64,000 bases of DNA from Mixta calida (GCF_002953215.1 NZ_CP026378.1:974540-1038539); one strand, 5' to 3'; shown: positions 30,521 to 41,833, counted from the stretch's first letter. The notes: generated by a model from the sequence alone, not told the origin. Made by a program: numbers and translations.

Positions 30521-30658
30521 CGCCGCCCGGTCCGGCAGCGTCTGACCGGGCGGCGACGCACTCCTGCGAACAGGGGCTGTTGGCCCGCAGCGAATTGCGG
30601 GCAGGCAGGCTGGTCGTCCCGGCAATATCGTGGCGGCCGTTTCCCGCGCGAGCGGGAA
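30521..30658 (+). promoter_or_regulatory. Structured tsf leader with three perfect hairpins
   Basis: Hairpin A: 12-bp perfect stem starting CGCCGCCCGGTC (30521-30532 with 30544-30555). Hairpin B: GCCCGCA (30583-30589) with TGCGGGC (30596-30602). Hairpin C: TTCCCGC (30641-30647) with GCGGGAA (30652-30658), GCGA tetraloop, ending 37 bases before tsf. None has a T tract, so mRNA stability, processing or protein binding is more likely than termination. Confidence 0.6.
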
Positions 30659-30695
30659 GAAAAACCGCAGGCAACAGACAACTGAGGAAGAGAGA

Positions 30696-31547
30696 ATGGC
30701 TGATATTACCGCTGCTCTGGTAAAAGAACTGCGCGAGCGTACTGGCGCGGGCATGATGGAATGTAAAAAAGCGCTGGTTGAAGCGAATGGCGACATCGAG
30801 CTGGCGATTGACAACATGCGTAAGTCTGGTCAGGCGAAAGCGGCGAAGAAATCTGGCCGCGTTGCTGCTGAAGGCGTAATCCTGACTGAAGTCGCTGGCA
30901 ATGTCGGCGTGATCGTCGAGCTGAACTGCGAAACCGACTTCGTTGCAAAAGACGCAGGCTTCCTGGCTTTCGGTAAAGAAGTTATCGCCGCTGCAACCGC
31001 TGAGCGCATCACTGATATCGAAGCGCTGAAAGCGAAATTCGAAGATCAGCGCACCGCGCTGGTAGCGAAAATCGGTGAAAACATCAACATCCGTCGCGTT
31101 GCTATCCTGGAAGGCGACGTTGTAGGTTCTTACCTGCACGGCGCGCGTATCGGCGTTCTGGTTTCTGCAACCGGCGCTGATGAAGAGCTGGTTAAACACA
31201 TCGCTATGCACGTTGCGGCAAGCAAGCCGGAATATGTGAAGCCGGAAGACGTACCGGCTGACGTGGTGGCTCGCGAGCATCAGATCCAGCTGGATATCGC
31301 CATGCAGTCCGGTAAACCGCGCGAAATCGCTGAGAAAATGGTTCAGGGCCGTATGAACAAGTTCACCGGCGAAGTTTCCCTGACCGGTCAGCACTTCGTA
31401 ATGGACCCGAGCAAAACCGTTGGCCAGCTGCTGAAAGAGAAAGGCGCTGACGTCATCAACTTCATCCGCTTCGAAGTGGGTGAGGGCATTGAGAAAGTCG
31501 AAAGCGACTTCGCAGCAGAAGTTGCTGCTATGTCCAAGCAGTCTTAA
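30696..31547 (+). CDS. tsf: Elongation factor Ts
   Basis: Nucleotide exchange factor for EF-Tu. It is 283 residues, as in E. coli. The N-terminal UBA-like domain ([20 protein letters not shown]) carries the conserved [12 protein letters not shown]; the core contains [11 protein letters not shown], with the aspartate-phenylalanine pair that reaches into EF-Tu. ATG 30696 follows GAGGAAGAGAGA. Transcribed from rpsB by readthrough and perhaps a local promoter. Confidence 0.98.
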   Translation: MADITAALVKELRERTGAGMMECKKALVEANGDIELAIDNMRKSGQAKAAKKSGRVAAEGVILTEVAGNVGVIVELNCETDFVAKDAGFLAFGKEVIAAATAERITDIEALKAKFEDQRTALVAKIGENINIRRVAILEGDVVGSYLHGARIGVLVSATGADEELVKHIAMHVAASKPEYVKPEDVPADVVAREHQIQLDIAMQSGKPREIAEKMVQGRMNKFTGEVSLTGQHFVMDPSKTVGQLLKEKGADVINFIRFEVGEGIEKVESDFAAEVAAMSKQS

Positions 31548-31555
31548 TGGTCCCG

Positions 31556-31584
31556 AAAGAACCGCCAACCGGCGGTTCTTTTTT
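31556..31584 (+). terminator. tsf rho-independent terminator
   Basis: Perfect 11-bp stem AAAGAACCGCC / GGCGGTTCTTT with an AACC loop and a T run; begins 9 bases past the tsf stop. Confidence 0.9.
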
Positions 31585-31699
31585 GTCTGAGTTCGTCAGC
31601 ATTTTTCAGTCTCATCCCAATAGCTTTCCTTACCGGCTAAGCGGATGATAGATCGGATTTAACTCCTCATTTTCATGATAGCTTCCAGGAAAAACGACC

Positions 31700-32425
31700 A
31701 TGGCTACCAATGCAAAACCTGTTTATCAACGTATCCTGCTAAAACTGAGTGGCGAAGCGCTGCAGGGCGCCGAAGGTTTCGGCATCGACGCGAGCGTGCT
31801 CGATCGCATGGCTCAGGAAATTAAAGAGCTGGTGGAGCTGGGTATTCAGGTGGGCGTCGTGATTGGTGGAGGCAACCTGTTCCGTGGCGCCGGTCTGGCG
31901 CAGGCGGGCATGAATCGCGTCGTGGGCGACCACATGGGCATGCTGGCGACCGTGATGAACGGGCTGGCGATGCGTGATGCGCTACACCGCGCCTATGTGA
32001 ACGCGCGCCTGATGTCAGCGATTCCGCTGAACGGCGTATGCGACAACTACAGCTGGGCGGAAGCCATCAGCCTGCTGCGCAACAATCGCGTAGTGATCTT
32101 CTCCGCCGGCACCGGCAACCCGTTCTTTACGACCGACTCCGCCGCCTGCCTGCGCGGGATCGAAATTGAAGCCGACGTGGTGCTGAAAGCCACCAAAGTC
32201 GACGGCGTTTATTCCGCCGATCCGGTTAAGAACCCGGACGCGACCCTGTATGACCAGCTCTCCTATCAGGAAGTGCTGGAACGTGAACTGAAAGTGATGG
32301 ATCTGGCCGCCTTTACGCTGGCGCGCGACCACCAGCTGCCGATTCGCGTGTTCAATATGAACAAACCGGGCGCGCTGCGTCGTGTCGTAATGGGTGAAAA
32401 AGAAGGCACCCTGATTACGCATTAA
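31700..32425 (+). CDS. pyrH: UMP kinase
   Basis: Bacterial-type hexameric UMP kinase of the amino-acid kinase fold, phosphorylating UMP to UDP. It is 241 residues, equal to E. coli, with KLSGEALQG (phosphate loop), [30 protein letters not shown] (UMP site) and [23 protein letters not shown] 31700 follows a purine-rich AGGAAAAACG. Single gene between the tsf terminator and frr. UMP kinase also takes part in pyrimidine regulation of carAB in E. coli. Confidence 0.98.
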   Translation: MATNAKPVYQRILLKLSGEALQGAEGFGIDASVLDRMAQEIKELVELGIQVGVVIGGGNLFRGAGLAQAGMNRVVGDHMGMLATVMNGLAMRDALHRAYVNARLMSAIPLNGVCDNYSWAEAISLLRNNRVVIFSAGTGNPFFTTDSAACLRGIEIEADVVLKATKVDGVYSADPVKNPDATLYDQLSYQEVLERELKVMDLAAFTLARDHQLPIRVFNMNKPGALRRVVMGEKEGTLITH

Positions 32426-32564
32426 TATCCGTCACGGCGTAAAATAGGGTATATTCTGTCTGCGCGGCGTTTAGCGCGTCGCGCACCGTTCAGGATTACC
32501 GACGAATTTTACCGTTTCCTGACACGTAGCCGTGGCAGGTCAAACAGAATCCAAGGGTTACAAC

Positions 32565-33122
32565 GTGATTAACGACATCAAAAAAGATGCCGATACGCGC
32601 ATGGAAAAATGCGTTGAGGCGTTCAAAAATAACATCGGCAAAGTACGCACTGGCCGCGCATCACCAGCGCTTCTCGACGGTATCGTAGTAGAATACTACG
32701 GTACGCCGACACCGCTGCGCCAGCTGGCCAACGTTACCGTCGAAGACTCACGCACGCTGAAGATCAACGTGTTTGACCGCTCTCTGGGTCCGGCTGTTGA
32801 GAAAGCGATCATGTCCTCCGATCTCGGTCTGAATCCGAGCTCCGCCGGCACCGACATTCGCGTACCTCTGCCGCCATTGACCGAAGAACGTCGTAAAGAT
32901 CTGATCAAGGTCGTGCGTGGCGAAGCTGAGCAGGGCCGTGTTTCCGTGCGTAACGTCCGTCGCGACGCGAACGACAAAGTGAAAGCGCTGCTGAAAGACA
33001 AAGCGATCGGCGAAGATGAAGAACGCCGTGCGCAGGATGAAATTCAGAAAATGACCGACGCGTATATCAAGAAAATCGATGCCGCGCTGGCTGAAAAAGA
33101 AACGGAGCTGATGGACTTCTGA
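32565..33122 (+). CDS. frr: Ribosome recycling factor
   Basis: Splits post-termination ribosomes together with EF-G; essential in E. coli. The 185-residue product matches family length: start [33 protein letters not shown], and [19 protein letters not shown] in the three-helix domain. The start is GTG 32565, as in E. coli frr, preceded by AAGGG; an in-frame ATG-type opening 11 codons upstream is not conserved. A long hairpin follows. Confidence 0.97.
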   Translation: MINDIKKDADTRMEKCVEAFKNNIGKVRTGRASPALLDGIVVEYYGTPTPLRQLANVTVEDSRTLKINVFDRSLGPAVEKAIMSSDLGLNPSSAGTDIRVPLPPLTEERRKDLIKVVRGEAEQGRVSVRNVRRDANDKVKALLKDKAIGEDEERRAQDEIQKMTDAYIKKIDAALAEKETELMDF

Positions 33123-33139
33123 TTCCATCACGCTTCTGT

Positions 33140-33193
33140 AAAACGCCGTCCACAGCGTACTGTTATCCAGCCTACGCTGTTTGACGGCGTTTT
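33140..33193 (+). terminator. Long frr 3' hairpin (likely terminator)
   Basis: An 11-bp outer stem AAAACGCCGTC / GACGGCGTTTT enclosing an 8-bp inner stem ACAGCGTA / TACGCTGT, with a small internal loop and a 13-base end loop. Followed by GCTTTCTCC, a poor T tract apart from the stem's own T4. Confidence 0.65.
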
Positions 33194-33268
33194 GCTTTCT
33201 CCCCATTATTGGCGCACTGGCGCATTTCTCTGTAGCGCCGTGTCCGAATTTCTACACAGAGCGGCCTC

Positions 33269-34471
33269 ATGAAGCAACTAACCATTCTCGGCTCCACCGG
33301 ATCGATTGGCACTAATACGCTGGCGGTGGTGGCGGCTAATCCCCAGCAGTTCTCCGTTAAGGCGCTGGTCGCCGGATACAATGTCGATCTGATGACCGAG
33401 CAGTGCCTGCGCTTCCATCCCGACTACGCCGCGATGGCTGATGAAGCCTCCGCGCGCCTGCTGCGCCAGCGCCTGCATGAACAGGGCGTAAAAACCGAGG
33501 TGCTGTTCGGCGAAGAGGCCGCATGTGAACTGGCGGCGCTGGATGAGGTAGATCAGGTGATGGCGGCGATCGTCGGCGCGGCGGGCCTGCTGCCGACGCT
33601 GGCCGCCATTCGCGCCGGCAAAACGGTGCTGCTGGCGAATAAAGAATCCCTTGTCACGTGCGGCCGTTTATTTATGGAGGCGGTGAGCGCCAGCGGCGCG
33701 CGTCTGTTGCCTGTCGACAGCGAGCATAATGCCATTTTTCAGAGTTTACCGGCTTCCATCCAGCAACAGTTAGGATACGCTAACCTGCAGGAGAACGGCA
33801 TTGAGTCGATCATCCTTACGGGATCTGGTGGACCGTTTCGTGACACGCCGCTCCCGGCGTTGGCTACCGTCACGCCGGAGCAGGCATGCGCGCATCCGAA
33901 CTGGTCGATGGGACGTAAAATCTCCGTTGACTCCGCCACCATGATGAATAAAGGCCTGGAATACATTGAAGCCCGCTGGCTGTTTAATGCAACCGATGCG
34001 CAGATGGAAGTGATCCTGCATCCGCAGTCGGTGATTCACTCTATGGTGCGCTACCGCGACGGCAGCGTGCTGGCGCAGCTGGGATCGCCGGATATGCGTA
34101 CGCCGATCGCGCATACTATGGCCTGGCCGCAGCGGGTCGAAGCGGGCGCCACACCGCTCGATTTTACCCGCATGAAGGCGTTAACCTTCGCCGAACCTGA
34201 TTTTCATCGCTATCCCTGCCTGAAGCTGGCGATGGATGCGTGCGAGCAGGGGCAGGCGGCGACCACCGCGCTGAATGCGGCAAACGAGATAGCGGTCGCC
34301 GCGTTTCTTAACGGGCGGATTCGCTTTACCGATATTGCCGCGCTCAACACCGCCGTTTTGGCATCGCTTCACCATGCTGAGCCACAAAGCGTGGACGCGG
34401 TACTGGCGATCGATACTGAGGCGCGACGGGCGGCGCAGGCGCTGTTGCCGCGTTTCTCCGCGGCGGGTTAA
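33269..34471 (+). CDS. dxr: 1-deoxy-D-xylulose 5-phosphate reductoisomerase
   Basis: Second step of the MEP isoprenoid pathway, making 2-C-methyl-D-erythritol 4-phosphate with NADPH; fosmidomycin target. It is 400 residues (E. coli 398). It has the NADPH loop [36 protein letters not shown], the metal ligands around [11 protein letters not shown], and the substrate loop with [11 protein letters not shown] and [20 protein letters not shown]. It sits upstream of uppS, which consumes products of this pathway. Confidence 0.98.
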   Translation: MKQLTILGSTGSIGTNTLAVVAANPQQFSVKALVAGYNVDLMTEQCLRFHPDYAAMADEASARLLRQRLHEQGVKTEVLFGEEAACELAALDEVDQVMAAIVGAAGLLPTLAAIRAGKTVLLANKESLVTCGRLFMEAVSASGARLLPVDSEHNAIFQSLPASIQQQLGYANLQENGIESIILTGSGGPFRDTPLPALATVTPEQACAHPNWSMGRKISVDSATMMNKGLEYIEARWLFNATDAQMEVILHPQSVIHSMVRYRDGSVLAQLGSPDMRTPIAHTMAWPQRVEAGATPLDFTRMKALTFAEPDFHRYPCLKLAMDACEQGQAATTALNAANEIAVAAFLNGRIRFTDIAALNTAVLASLHHAEPQSVDAVLAIDTEARRAAQALLPRFSAAG

Positions 34472-34659
34472 TTCGCAGTTTTGCGTGGTCGCTATTTGTG
34501 AGCCCTGGGGGAAACTGGTATAGTCCCCGGCTCCCGTTTTGCATTTACACACAGCCAGAGCGGTGAACAGAGCCGTGGTCGTCACGGCTTTTTTACGGCC
34601 GCACGGGAAATGTATTCAGAAGCCGCTGTATTTCTGATGAAAGGAAATGAATACGCGTT

Positions 34660-35411
34660 ATGTCGTCCGAAACTCAAATAACAACCGATGACCAGCAGCG
34701 GATACGCCCGCGTCATGTGGCCATCATCATGGATGGCAACGGCCGCTGGGCGAAAAATCAGGGCAAACTTCGTGTCTCTGGTCATAAAGCGGGAGTGAAA
34801 TCGGTGCGTCGCGCCGTAAGCTTTGCCGTCAGCAATAAACTGGAAGCACTCACGCTTTATGCCTTCAGTAGCGAGAACTGGTCCCGTCCGCCCCAGGAAG
34901 TGGTGGCGCTGATGGAGCTGTTTGTCTGGGCGCTGGATAGCGAAGTAAAAAGCCTGCACAAACACAATGTTCGCTTAAGAATTATTGGCGATATCAGCCG
35001 TTTTAATTCACGCTTACAGGAGCGTATTCGCCGCGCTGAGGAACTTACTCAACAAAATAATGGATTAACCCTCAACATTGCCGCGAATTATGGCGGCCGT
35101 TGGGATATTATTCACGGCGTACGACAGATAGCCGAGCAGGTGCAGGAAGGGTTGCTCCGTCCTGACCAGATCGAGGAAACTACGCTGTCCGGATTTCTCT
35201 GTATGCATGATTTGGCACCGGTGGATCTGGTAATAAGGACCGGGGGGAACATCGCATCAGTAACTTCCTGCTGTGGCAAATCGCCTACGCGGAGTTTTAC
35301 TTTACCGATGTTCTCTGGCCTGATTTTGACGAACAAGTTTTTGAAGGTGCAATGAATGCTTTCTCACATCGTGAGCGTCGATTTGGCGGCGCAGCACCTG
35401 GCGGCGCCTGA
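34660..35411 (+). CDS. uppS: Undecaprenyl diphosphate synthase, frameshifted in this sequence
   Basis: Cis-prenyltransferase that makes the C55 lipid carrier for peptidoglycan and O-antigen; essential. It shows [14 protein letters not shown] with the catalytic aspartate, [10 protein letters not shown], and [14 protein letters not shown]. The frame breaks after VIRTGG (residue 196): six G at 35242-35247 where seven restore [11 protein letters not shown] and then [17 protein letters not shown], ending at TGA 35409-35411. Restored length is 250 residues (E. coli 253). As deposited it would lose the conserved RISNFLLWQ region, so a missed G is almost certain. Also called ispU. Confidence 0.93.
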
Positions 35412-35429
35412 GCGCCCTGGGGGTAACCT

Positions 35430-36287
35430 TTGCTGAAGTCGCGTCTGATTACAGCGTTCATCTTAATTCCTTTGGTGATCGCTGCGCTTTTCTGGTTACC
35501 GCCCTCCGGGTTCGCCATCGCCACGCTTGTGGTATGCATGCTGGCCGCATGGGAATGGGGCCAGCTTGCCGGCTTCACTTCCCGTCTTCAACGCATCTGG
35601 CTGGCCGTGCTTTGCGGCCTGCTGCTTGCCCTGATGCTTTTCACGCTTCCTCCTTATCAATATGCCGTGCAGCTGCCGCAGTTCAGCGGTTCGCTATGGG
35701 CTGCGCTCGGCTGGTGGATTGTCGCGCTGCTGCTGGTATTGTCCTATCCCGGTTCCGCCAGCTTTTGGCGGCAATCGCGCGCGTTGCGCCTGCTGTTCGG
35801 CGTGCTGACTATCGTGCCGTTTTTCTTCGGCATGGTGGCGCTGCGTCAGTATCACTACACCGCTGACCATTTCGCCGGCGCCTGGTGGCTGCTGTACGTG
35901 ATGGTGTTGGTCTGGGGCGCTGACTCCGGGGCTTATATGTTCGGCCGTCTGTTCGGTAAGCATAAGCTGGCACCGAAAGTGTCGCCGGGAAAAACCTGGG
36001 AAGGCTTTTTCGGCGGGCTGGTCACTGCCGCGCTGATCGCCTGGCTGTTCGGCCTGTGGGCGCCGCTCAGCGTTGCGCCGGCCACGCTGCTGATCAGCTC
36101 CATTATCGCTACGCTGGCTTCCGTGCTGGGCGATCTGACGGAAAGCATGTTCAAGCGCGAAGCGGGCATCAAAGACAGCGGGCATCTGATCCCCGGCCAC
36201 GGCGGCATTCTCGATCGTATCGACAGCCTGACCGCTGCGGTGCCGGTCTTCGCCTGTTTACTGCTGCTGGTGTTCAGGACGCTGTAA
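35430..36287 (+). CDS. cdsA: Phosphatidate cytidylyltransferase
   Basis: Makes CDP-diacylglycerol from phosphatidate and CTP, the branch point for phospholipids. A 285-residue protein with about eight membrane helices and the family signature in the C-terminal third: SVLGDLTESMFKREAGIKD then HLIPGHGGILDRIDSL, with KVSPGKTWEG before it. The start is TTG 35430, as in E. coli cdsA, 18 bases after uppS; GGGGG precedes it. Next gene rseP starts 12 bases after the stop. Confidence 0.97.
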   Translation: MLKSRLITAFILIPLVIAALFWLPPSGFAIATLVVCMLAAWEWGQLAGFTSRLQRIWLAVLCGLLLALMLFTLPPYQYAVQLPQFSGSLWAALGWWIVALLLVLSYPGSASFWRQSRALRLLFGVLTIVPFFFGMVALRQYHYTADHFAGAWWLLYVMVLVWGADSGAYMFGRLFGKHKLAPKVSPGKTWEGFFGGLVTAALIAWLFGLWAPLSVAPATLLISSIIATLASVLGDLTESMFKREAGIKDSGHLIPGHGGILDRIDSLTAAVPVFACLLLLVFRTL

Positions 36288-36299
36288 GGACAAGACGCT

Positions 36300-37640
36300 A
36301 TGCTGAGCTTTATCTGGAGTCTTGCCGCCTTTATCGTTGCGTTGGGCGTGCTGATCACCGTGCATGAATTCGGCCACTTCTGGGTGGCGCGCCGTTGCGG
36401 GATTAAAGTCGAGCGCTTTTCCGTCGGCTTCGGCAAGGCGCTATGGCGCCGCCGCGACCGGCTCGGCACCGAGTACGTCATCGCGCTGATTCCGCTCGGC
36501 GGCTACGTCAAAATGCTGGATGAGCGGGTAGAGAGCGTCGCGCCGGAACTGCGTCATCAGGCCTTCAACAATAAAACGGTGCTGCAGCGCGCGGCAGTCA
36601 TCGCCGCCGGCCCCGTCGCCAACTTCCTCTTCGCCATTTTCGCCTACTGGCTGGTGTTTATTCACGGCGTCCCCGGCGTGCGTCCGGTAATTGGCGAAAT
36701 CCTGAGCGATTCGGTGGCGGCGGAAGCGCAAATTTCGCCCGGAATGGAACTTAAAGCTGTAGATGGCATCGAAACGCCTGACTGGGATGCCGTGCGCATG
36801 GCGTTGGTAGGTAAGATCGGCGACACCGACGTTACCCTGACGCTGTCGCCTTTCGGTTCATCGCAGCGTGTGGAAAAACGGGTCGATTTGCGTAACTGGC
36901 ATTTTGAGCCGGACAAGCAGGACCCTGTGTCGGCGTTGGGCATCGCGCCGCGCGGGCCGGAGATTGAAACGGTACTGGCGGATGTACAGACGAACTCGCC
37001 TGCCAGCACGGCAGGTTTGCAAGCTGGCGACAGGATCGTTAAAGTCGATGGGCAACCGCTGACGGCATGGCGGGATTTCGTTAACCTGGTGCGGGAAAGT
37101 CCGGCCAAAGCCATCGCGCTGGATGTCGAGCGCCAGGGTGAGATCGTCAGCCTGACGCTGACGCCGACCGCGAAAGGCGCGGAAGGGTTTGCCGGCGTCG
37201 TGCCGCGCGTGCTGCCGCTGCCGGAAGAGTATAAAACGGTGCGGCAGTATGGTCCGTTCGCTGCCATTGGCGAGGCCGGGGAGAAAACCTGGCAGCTGAT
37301 GAAGCTGACGGTCGGCATGCTTGGCAAATTGGTCACCGGCGATGTTAAGCTGAACAACCTGAGCGGGCCGATTTCTATCGCGCAGGGCGCCGGGATGTCA
37401 GCAGAGTATGGGATGATTTATTACCTGATGTTTCTTGCGCTTATCAGCGTGAATCTCGGTATTATCAATTTGTTCCCGTTACCGGTATTAGATGGTGGGC
37501 ATCTGCTTTTTCTGGCGATTGAAAAAATCAAAGGAAAACCGGTGTCCGAGCGAGTTCAGGACTTCAGTTATCGCATCGGCTCGATTTTGCTGGTGCTGTT
37601 AATGGGGCTTGCACTATTCAATGATTTCTCTCGCCTGTGA
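36300..37640 (+). CDS. rseP: Site-2 intramembrane metalloprotease RseP
   Basis: Inner-membrane zinc protease that cuts RseA after DegS, releasing sigma-E; also clears signal-peptide remnants. The 446-residue product has the HEFGH zinc site in the first helix (residues 22-26), two tandem periplasmic PDZ domains (about 115-310), and the third metal ligand in [12 protein letters not shown] near residue 400. An internal sigma-E-like promoter (36746-36774) may serve the downstream bamA. Sits between cdsA and bamA, as in E. coli. Confidence 0.97.
   Translation: MLSFIWSLAAFIVALGVLITVHEFGHFWVARRCGIKVERFSVGFGKALWRRRDRLGTEYVIALIPLGGYVKMLDERVESVAPELRHQAFNNKTVLQRAAVIAAGPVANFLFAIFAYWLVFIHGVPGVRPVIGEILSDSVAAEAQISPGMELKAVDGIETPDWDAVRMALVGKIGDTDVTLTLSPFGSSQRVEKRVDLRNWHFEPDKQDPVSALGIAPRGPEIETVLADVQTNSPASTAGLQAGDRIVKVDGQPLTAWRDFVNLVRESPAKAIALDVERQGEIVSLTLTPTAKGAEGFAGVVPRVLPLPEEYKTVRQYGPFAAIGEAGEKTWQLMKLTVGMLGKLVTGDVKLNNLSGPISIAQGAGMSAEYGMIYYLMFLALISVNLGIINLFPLPVLDGGHLLFLAIEKIKGKPVSERVQDFSYRIGSILLVLLMGLALFNDFSRL
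36746..36774 (+). promoter_or_regulatory. Candidate sigma-E promoter inside rseP
   Basis: GGAACTT (36746-36752), a 16-base spacer and TCGAAA (36769-36774), inside rseP codons for [13 protein letters not shown]. The spacing equals that of the degP promoter. It could drive bamA-skp during envelope stress, as RpoE does in E. coli. The codons are conserved as protein, so chance is possible. Confidence 0.45.
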
Positions 37641-37692
37641 TGACCGGAACGTTGTCCAGGCTGGGACGTGTTAGGAAGAACGCATAACAACG

Positions 37693-40098
37693 ATGGCGAT
37701 GAAAAAGTTGCTCATAGCGTCGCTGCTGTTCAGCAGCGCCACCGTTTACGGTGCAGACGGGTTCGTAGTGAAGGACATTCATTTCGAAGGACTGCAGCGA
37801 GTCGCTGTCGGTGCGGCTCTGCTCAGCATGCCGGTGCGTGTTGGTGATACGGTAGATGATGAAGATATCAGTAATACCATTCGCGCCCTGTTTGCTACCG
37901 GGAACTTCGAAGATGTTCAGGTCCTGCGCGACGGCGCCACGCTGATTGTTCAGGTCAAAGAGCGTCCCACCATTGCCAGCATCACTTTCTCCGGCAACAA
38001 GGCGGTGAAAGATGACATGCTCAAACAGAATCTCGAAGCGTCCGGCGTGCGCGTCGGCGAAGCGCTGGATCGCACGACTATCTCCAGTATTGAAAAAGGG
38101 CTGGAAGATTTCTACTACAGCGTCGGCAAATACAGCGCCAGCGTAAAAGCGGTAGTGACGCCGCTGCCGCGCAACCGCGTCGATCTGAAACTGGTCTTTA
38201 CCGAAGGCGTTTCGGCGAAAATCCAGCAGATCAACGTGGTCGGCAATAAAGCCTTTAGCTCCGATGAACTGATCTCGCGTTTTCAACTGCGTGATGAGGT
38301 GCCATGGTGGAACCTGGTCGGCGATCGCAAGTATCAGAAACAGAAACTGGCCGGCGATTTAGAAACGCTGCGCAGCTTCTATCTCGATCGCGGCTACGCC
38401 CGTTTCAACATCGACTCCACGCAGGTGAGTCTGACGCCCGATAAAAAAGGCATCTACATCACCATCAATATCCACGAAGGCGACCAGTACATGCTTTCCG
38501 GCGTGGTGGTGAACGGCAGCATGGCAGGGCACTCCGCCGAGATTGAAAGCCTGGCGAAAGTACAGCCTGGCGAGCTGTATAACGGCACCAAAGTGACCAA
38601 AATGGAAGACAGCATTAAGCAGCTGTTGGGCCGTTATGGTTACGCCTATCCGCGCGTCGTCACGCAGCCGGAAATTAACGATGCCGATAAGACCGTTAAG
38701 CTGCACGTCAACGTCGACGCGGGCAACCGTTACTACGTGCGTAAGGTGCGCTTCGAAGGCAACGACACGTCGAAAGACGCGGTGCTGCGCCGTGAAATGC
38801 GTCAGATGGAAGGCGCATGGCTGGGCAGCAACCTGGTCGAGCAGGGCAAAGAGCGTCTGAATCGCACCGGCTACTTTGAAACCGTCGACGTCGATACGCA
38901 GCGCGTACCGGGCACGCCGGATCAGGTTGACGTGGTTTATAAGGTGAAAGAACGCAACACCGGCACCTTTAACTTCGGTATCGGCTACGGCACCGAGAGC
39001 GGCGTCAGCTTCCAGGTCGGCGTGACCCAGGATAACTGGCTGGGCACCGGTAATACCGTTGGCATCAGCGGCACCAAAAATGATTACCAGACCTACGCAG
39101 AATTCTCCCTGACCGATCCTTATTTCACGGTAGATGGGGTAAGCCTCGGCGGACGTATTTTCTATAACGACTTTAAAGCGGACGACGCCGACCTCTCTGA
39201 CTATACCAACAAGAGTTATGGTCTGGATGGCACGCTCGGCTTCCCGGTCAATGAAAACAATACGCTACGCGTCGGCCTCGGCTATGTGCATAACGACCTC
39301 TCCAACATGCAGCCGCAGGTGGCGATGTGGCGTTATCTGCGCTCGGTCGATCAGAATCCGTCGCTTTCCGGCGATGCGGAATATTCCGCCGATGACTTCA
39401 CCTTCAACTATGGCTGGACGTACAACAACCTGGACCGTGGATTCTTCCCCACCGCCGGTAACCGTACCAACCTGAACGGTAAAGTCACCATTCCGGGATC
39501 GGACAACAACTTCTATAAAGTGACGCTGGATACGCAGCAGTATATGCCGATTAATGACGACCATACCTGGGTACTGCTGGGTCGCGGTCGCGTCGGCTAC
39601 GGCGATGGTCTGGGCGGCAAAGAGCTGCCGTTCTATGAGAACTTCTATGCTGGCGGCTCCAGCACGGTACGCGGCTTCCGTTCTAACAACATCGGCCCGA
39701 AAGCGGCGTATATCAACGATAACTCATCAACCTGTTCAGGCAATCAGAGCCTGTGTAAATCGGACGATGCGGTGGGCGGCAACGCGATGGCGGTGGCCAG
39801 CCTTGAGCTGATTACCCCGACGCCGTTTATCAGCGAGAAGTACGCTAACTCGGTGCGCACTTCGCTGTTCGTCGATGCCGGTACGGTATGGGATACCAAC
39901 TGGGAAAACACTGCGGAAAGCCGTGCGGCCGGTATACCGGACTACAGCGATCCGGGCAATATCCGTATGTCCGCCGGCCTGGCGCTGCAGTGGATGTCGC
40001 CTCTGGGCCCGCTGGTGTTCTCTTACGCCCAGCCGTTCAAGAAATATGATGGAGATAAAGCGGAGCAGTTCCAGTTTAACATTGGTAAAACCTGGTAA
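37693..40098 (+). CDS. bamA: Outer membrane protein assembly factor BamA
   Basis: Central barrel of the BAM complex, which folds and inserts outer-membrane proteins. It is 801 residues. A Sec signal peptide (1-20, cleaved before ADGF) is followed by five POTRA domains (about 21-420) and a 16-strand barrel. The lid-loop motif [11 protein letters not shown] is present, and the protein ends with a C-terminal Trp (QFNIGKTW). A cysteine pair ([12 protein letters not shown]) lies in extracellular loop 6, as in E. coli. A GTG-started skp follows after 125 bases. Confidence 0.98.
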   Translation: MAMKKLLIASLLFSSATVYGADGFVVKDIHFEGLQRVAVGAALLSMPVRVGDTVDDEDISNTIRALFATGNFEDVQVLRDGATLIVQVKERPTIASITFSGNKAVKDDMLKQNLEASGVRVGEALDRTTISSIEKGLEDFYYSVGKYSASVKAVVTPLPRNRVDLKLVFTEGVSAKIQQINVVGNKAFSSDELISRFQLRDEVPWWNLVGDRKYQKQKLAGDLETLRSFYLDRGYARFNIDSTQVSLTPDKKGIYITINIHEGDQYMLSGVVVNGSMAGHSAEIESLAKVQPGELYNGTKVTKMEDSIKQLLGRYGYAYPRVVTQPEINDADKTVKLHVNVDAGNRYYVRKVRFEGNDTSKDAVLRREMRQMEGAWLGSNLVEQGKERLNRTGYFETVDVDTQRVPGTPDQVDVVYKVKERNTGTFNFGIGYGTESGVSFQVGVTQDNWLGTGNTVGISGTKNDYQTYAEFSLTDPYFTVDGVSLGGRIFYNDFKADDADLSDYTNKSYGLDGTLGFPVNENNTLRVGLGYVHNDLSNMQPQVAMWRYLRSVDQNPSLSGDAEYSADDFTFNYGWTYNNLDRGFFPTAGNRTNLNGKVTIPGSDNNFYKVTLDTQQYMPINDDHTWVLLGRGRVGYGDGLGGKELPFYENFYAGGSSTVRGFRSNNIGPKAAYINDNSSTCSGNQSLCKSDDAVGGNAMAVASLELITPTPFISEKYANSVRTSLFVDAGTVWDTNWENTAESRAAGIPDYSDPGNIRMSAGLALQWMSPLGPLVFSYAQPFKKYDGDKAEQFQFNIGKTW

Positions 40099-40223
40099 CC
40101 TCCGCTTCAGGGAAGCATAGCGATTAGTATCGCACTGTGCGCCGGTCTTCGGGTTCGCCCATTGGCTGGCGTATCAGGTAAATCTGTGTCTTTGACACAA
40201 ACGTTGATGGTAAGGAGTTAATA

Positions 40224-40721
40224 GTGAAAAAGTTGTTGTGTGCCGCAGGTCTGGGTCTCGCTTTAGCGGTTTCCGCAGGCGCTCAGGCTGCTGATAAAAT
40301 TGCCGTGGTAAACGTGTCCAGCATTTTCCAACAGTTACCGCAACGTGCCACTGTTGCGAAGCAGCTGGAAAACGAGTTCAAAGGCCGCGCCACCGATCTG
40401 CAGAGCCAGGAACGCGATCTTCAGGCAAAAATGCAGCGCCTGCAGCGTGATGCCTCTACCATGAAGGCCAGCGAACGCAGCCGCATGGAAAAAGATATCA
40501 TGTCCCAGCGCGAAGCGTTCTCTTCTAAAGCGCAGGCTTTCGAGCAGGACAACCGTCGTCGCCAGATGGAAGAGCGTAACAAGCTGCTGAGCCGCATTCA
40601 GGACGCAGTGAAGAAAGTCGCCGACAGCGAAGGTTATGATGTCGTGATCGACGCCAACGCGGTAGCTTACGCTTCTAATGCGAAAGACATCACGGCTGAC
40701 GTTCTGAAACAGGTTAAATAA
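40224..40721 (+). CDS. skp: Periplasmic chaperone Skp (OmpH)
   Basis: Trimeric, jellyfish-shaped holdase that carries unfolded outer-membrane proteins to BAM. The 165-residue precursor has a signal peptide ([21 protein letters not shown], cleaved before ADKIAV) and long charged coiled-coil arms (residues about 50-130). Start is GTG 40224, as in E. coli, after TAAGGAG. lpxD begins 3 bases after the stop. Confidence 0.97.
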   Translation: MKKLLCAAGLGLALAVSAGAQAADKIAVVNVSSIFQQLPQRATVAKQLENEFKGRATDLQSQERDLQAKMQRLQRDASTMKASERSRMEKDIMSQREAFSSKAQAFEQDNRRRQMEERNKLLSRIQDAVKKVADSEGYDVVIDANAVAYASNAKDITADVLKQVK

Positions 40722-40724
40722 TCA

Positions 40725-41750
40725 ATGTCTTCAATTCGACTGGCTGATTTAGCCCAGCAGTTGGATGCAGAATTGCACGGAGATGGCGATATCGCCATCT
40801 CCGGCATTGCTTCTATGCACTCCGCCCAAAACGGTCAAATCACTTTCCTCGCCAACAGCCGCTACCGTGAGCAGCTCGCCGAGTGCCAGGCTTCCGCCGT
40901 GGTGCTGACAGAAGCGGATCTGCCGTGGTGCAAAAGCGCCGCGCTGGTGGTTAAAAACCCTTACCTGACCTATGCGCGTATGGCGCAGCTGTTAGATACC
41001 ACGCCGCAGCCAGCGGAGAATATCGCGCCGAGCGCGGTTATCGACGCCAGCGCCAGTCTGGGCAGCAATGTTTCCATCGGCGCAAACGCCGTTATCGAAT
41101 CGGGCGTGGTGCTCGGCGATAATGTGGTGATCGGCGCCGGCTGCTTTGTCGGCAAAAATACCCATATCGGCGCTGGCTCACGTCTGTGGGCGAATGTGAC
41201 GGTGTATCATGACATCCGCATCGGTCAGCACTGCCTGATTCAGTCGGGCACGGTGATCGGCGCAGACGGCTTCGGTTATGCCAACGACCGCGGTAACTGG
41301 GTGAAAATCCCGCAGTTGGGATCGGTGATTATCGGCGATCGCGTCGAAATCGGCGCCTGTACCACTATCGATCGCGGCGCGCTGGATAACACTCAGATTG
41401 GTAATGGTGTTATCATTGATAACCAGTGCCAGATTGCACATAACGTCGTGATTGGCGACAATACTGCCGTTGCTGGCGGTGTGATCATGGCAGGTAGCCT
41501 GAAAATCGGTCGTTACTGTATGATCGGTGGAGCCAGTGTGATTAACGGCCACATGGAAATTTGTGACAAAGTGACCGTCACCGGCATGGGAATGGTGATG
41601 CGGCCCATCACTGAACCTGGGGTATACTCCTCAGGCATTCCGCTGCAACCCAATAAAACCTGGCGTAAAACTGCAGCGCTGGTGATGAATATCGATGAAA
41701 TGAGCAAACGCTTAAAAGCCATCGAGCGTAAAGTCGGCAAAGACGACTAA
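40725..41750 (+). CDS. lpxD: UDP-3-O-(3-hydroxymyristoyl)glucosamine N-acyltransferase
   Basis: Third step of lipid A synthesis: adds the N-linked 3-hydroxyacyl chain from ACP. It is 341 residues, equal to E. coli. It has an N-terminal uridine-binding domain, then a left-handed beta-helix of hexapeptide repeats ([20 protein letters not shown]) and the catalytic histidine in QIAHNVVIG, with a C-terminal helix for ACP contact. ATG 40725 follows skp by 3 bases. The next gap contains a strong hairpin. Confidence 0.98.
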   Translation: MSSIRLADLAQQLDAELHGDGDIAISGIASMHSAQNGQITFLANSRYREQLAECQASAVVLTEADLPWCKSAALVVKNPYLTYARMAQLLDTTPQPAENIAPSAVIDASASLGSNVSIGANAVIESGVVLGDNVVIGAGCFVGKNTHIGAGSRLWANVTVYHDIRIGQHCLIQSGTVIGADGFGYANDRGNWVKIPQLGSVIIGDRVEIGACTTIDRGALDNTQIGNGVIIDNQCQIAHNVVIGDNTAVAGGVIMAGSLKIGRYCMIGGASVINGHMEICDKVTVTGMGMVMRPITEPGVYSSGIPLQPNKTWRKTAALVMNIDEMSKRLKAIERKVGKDD

Positions 41751-41833
41751 ACGTACATTCATCCCGCGTCTGTCCGGCTTTCATAAATAAAACATGCTAA
41801 GCAGGGAAGCCAGGCGCCACATAAACTAATTTG

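Noticed and set aside
30516-31568. 350-codon open frame antisense to tsf
   Set aside because: Shadow of tsf; runs through the terminator stems and has no recognisable domain.
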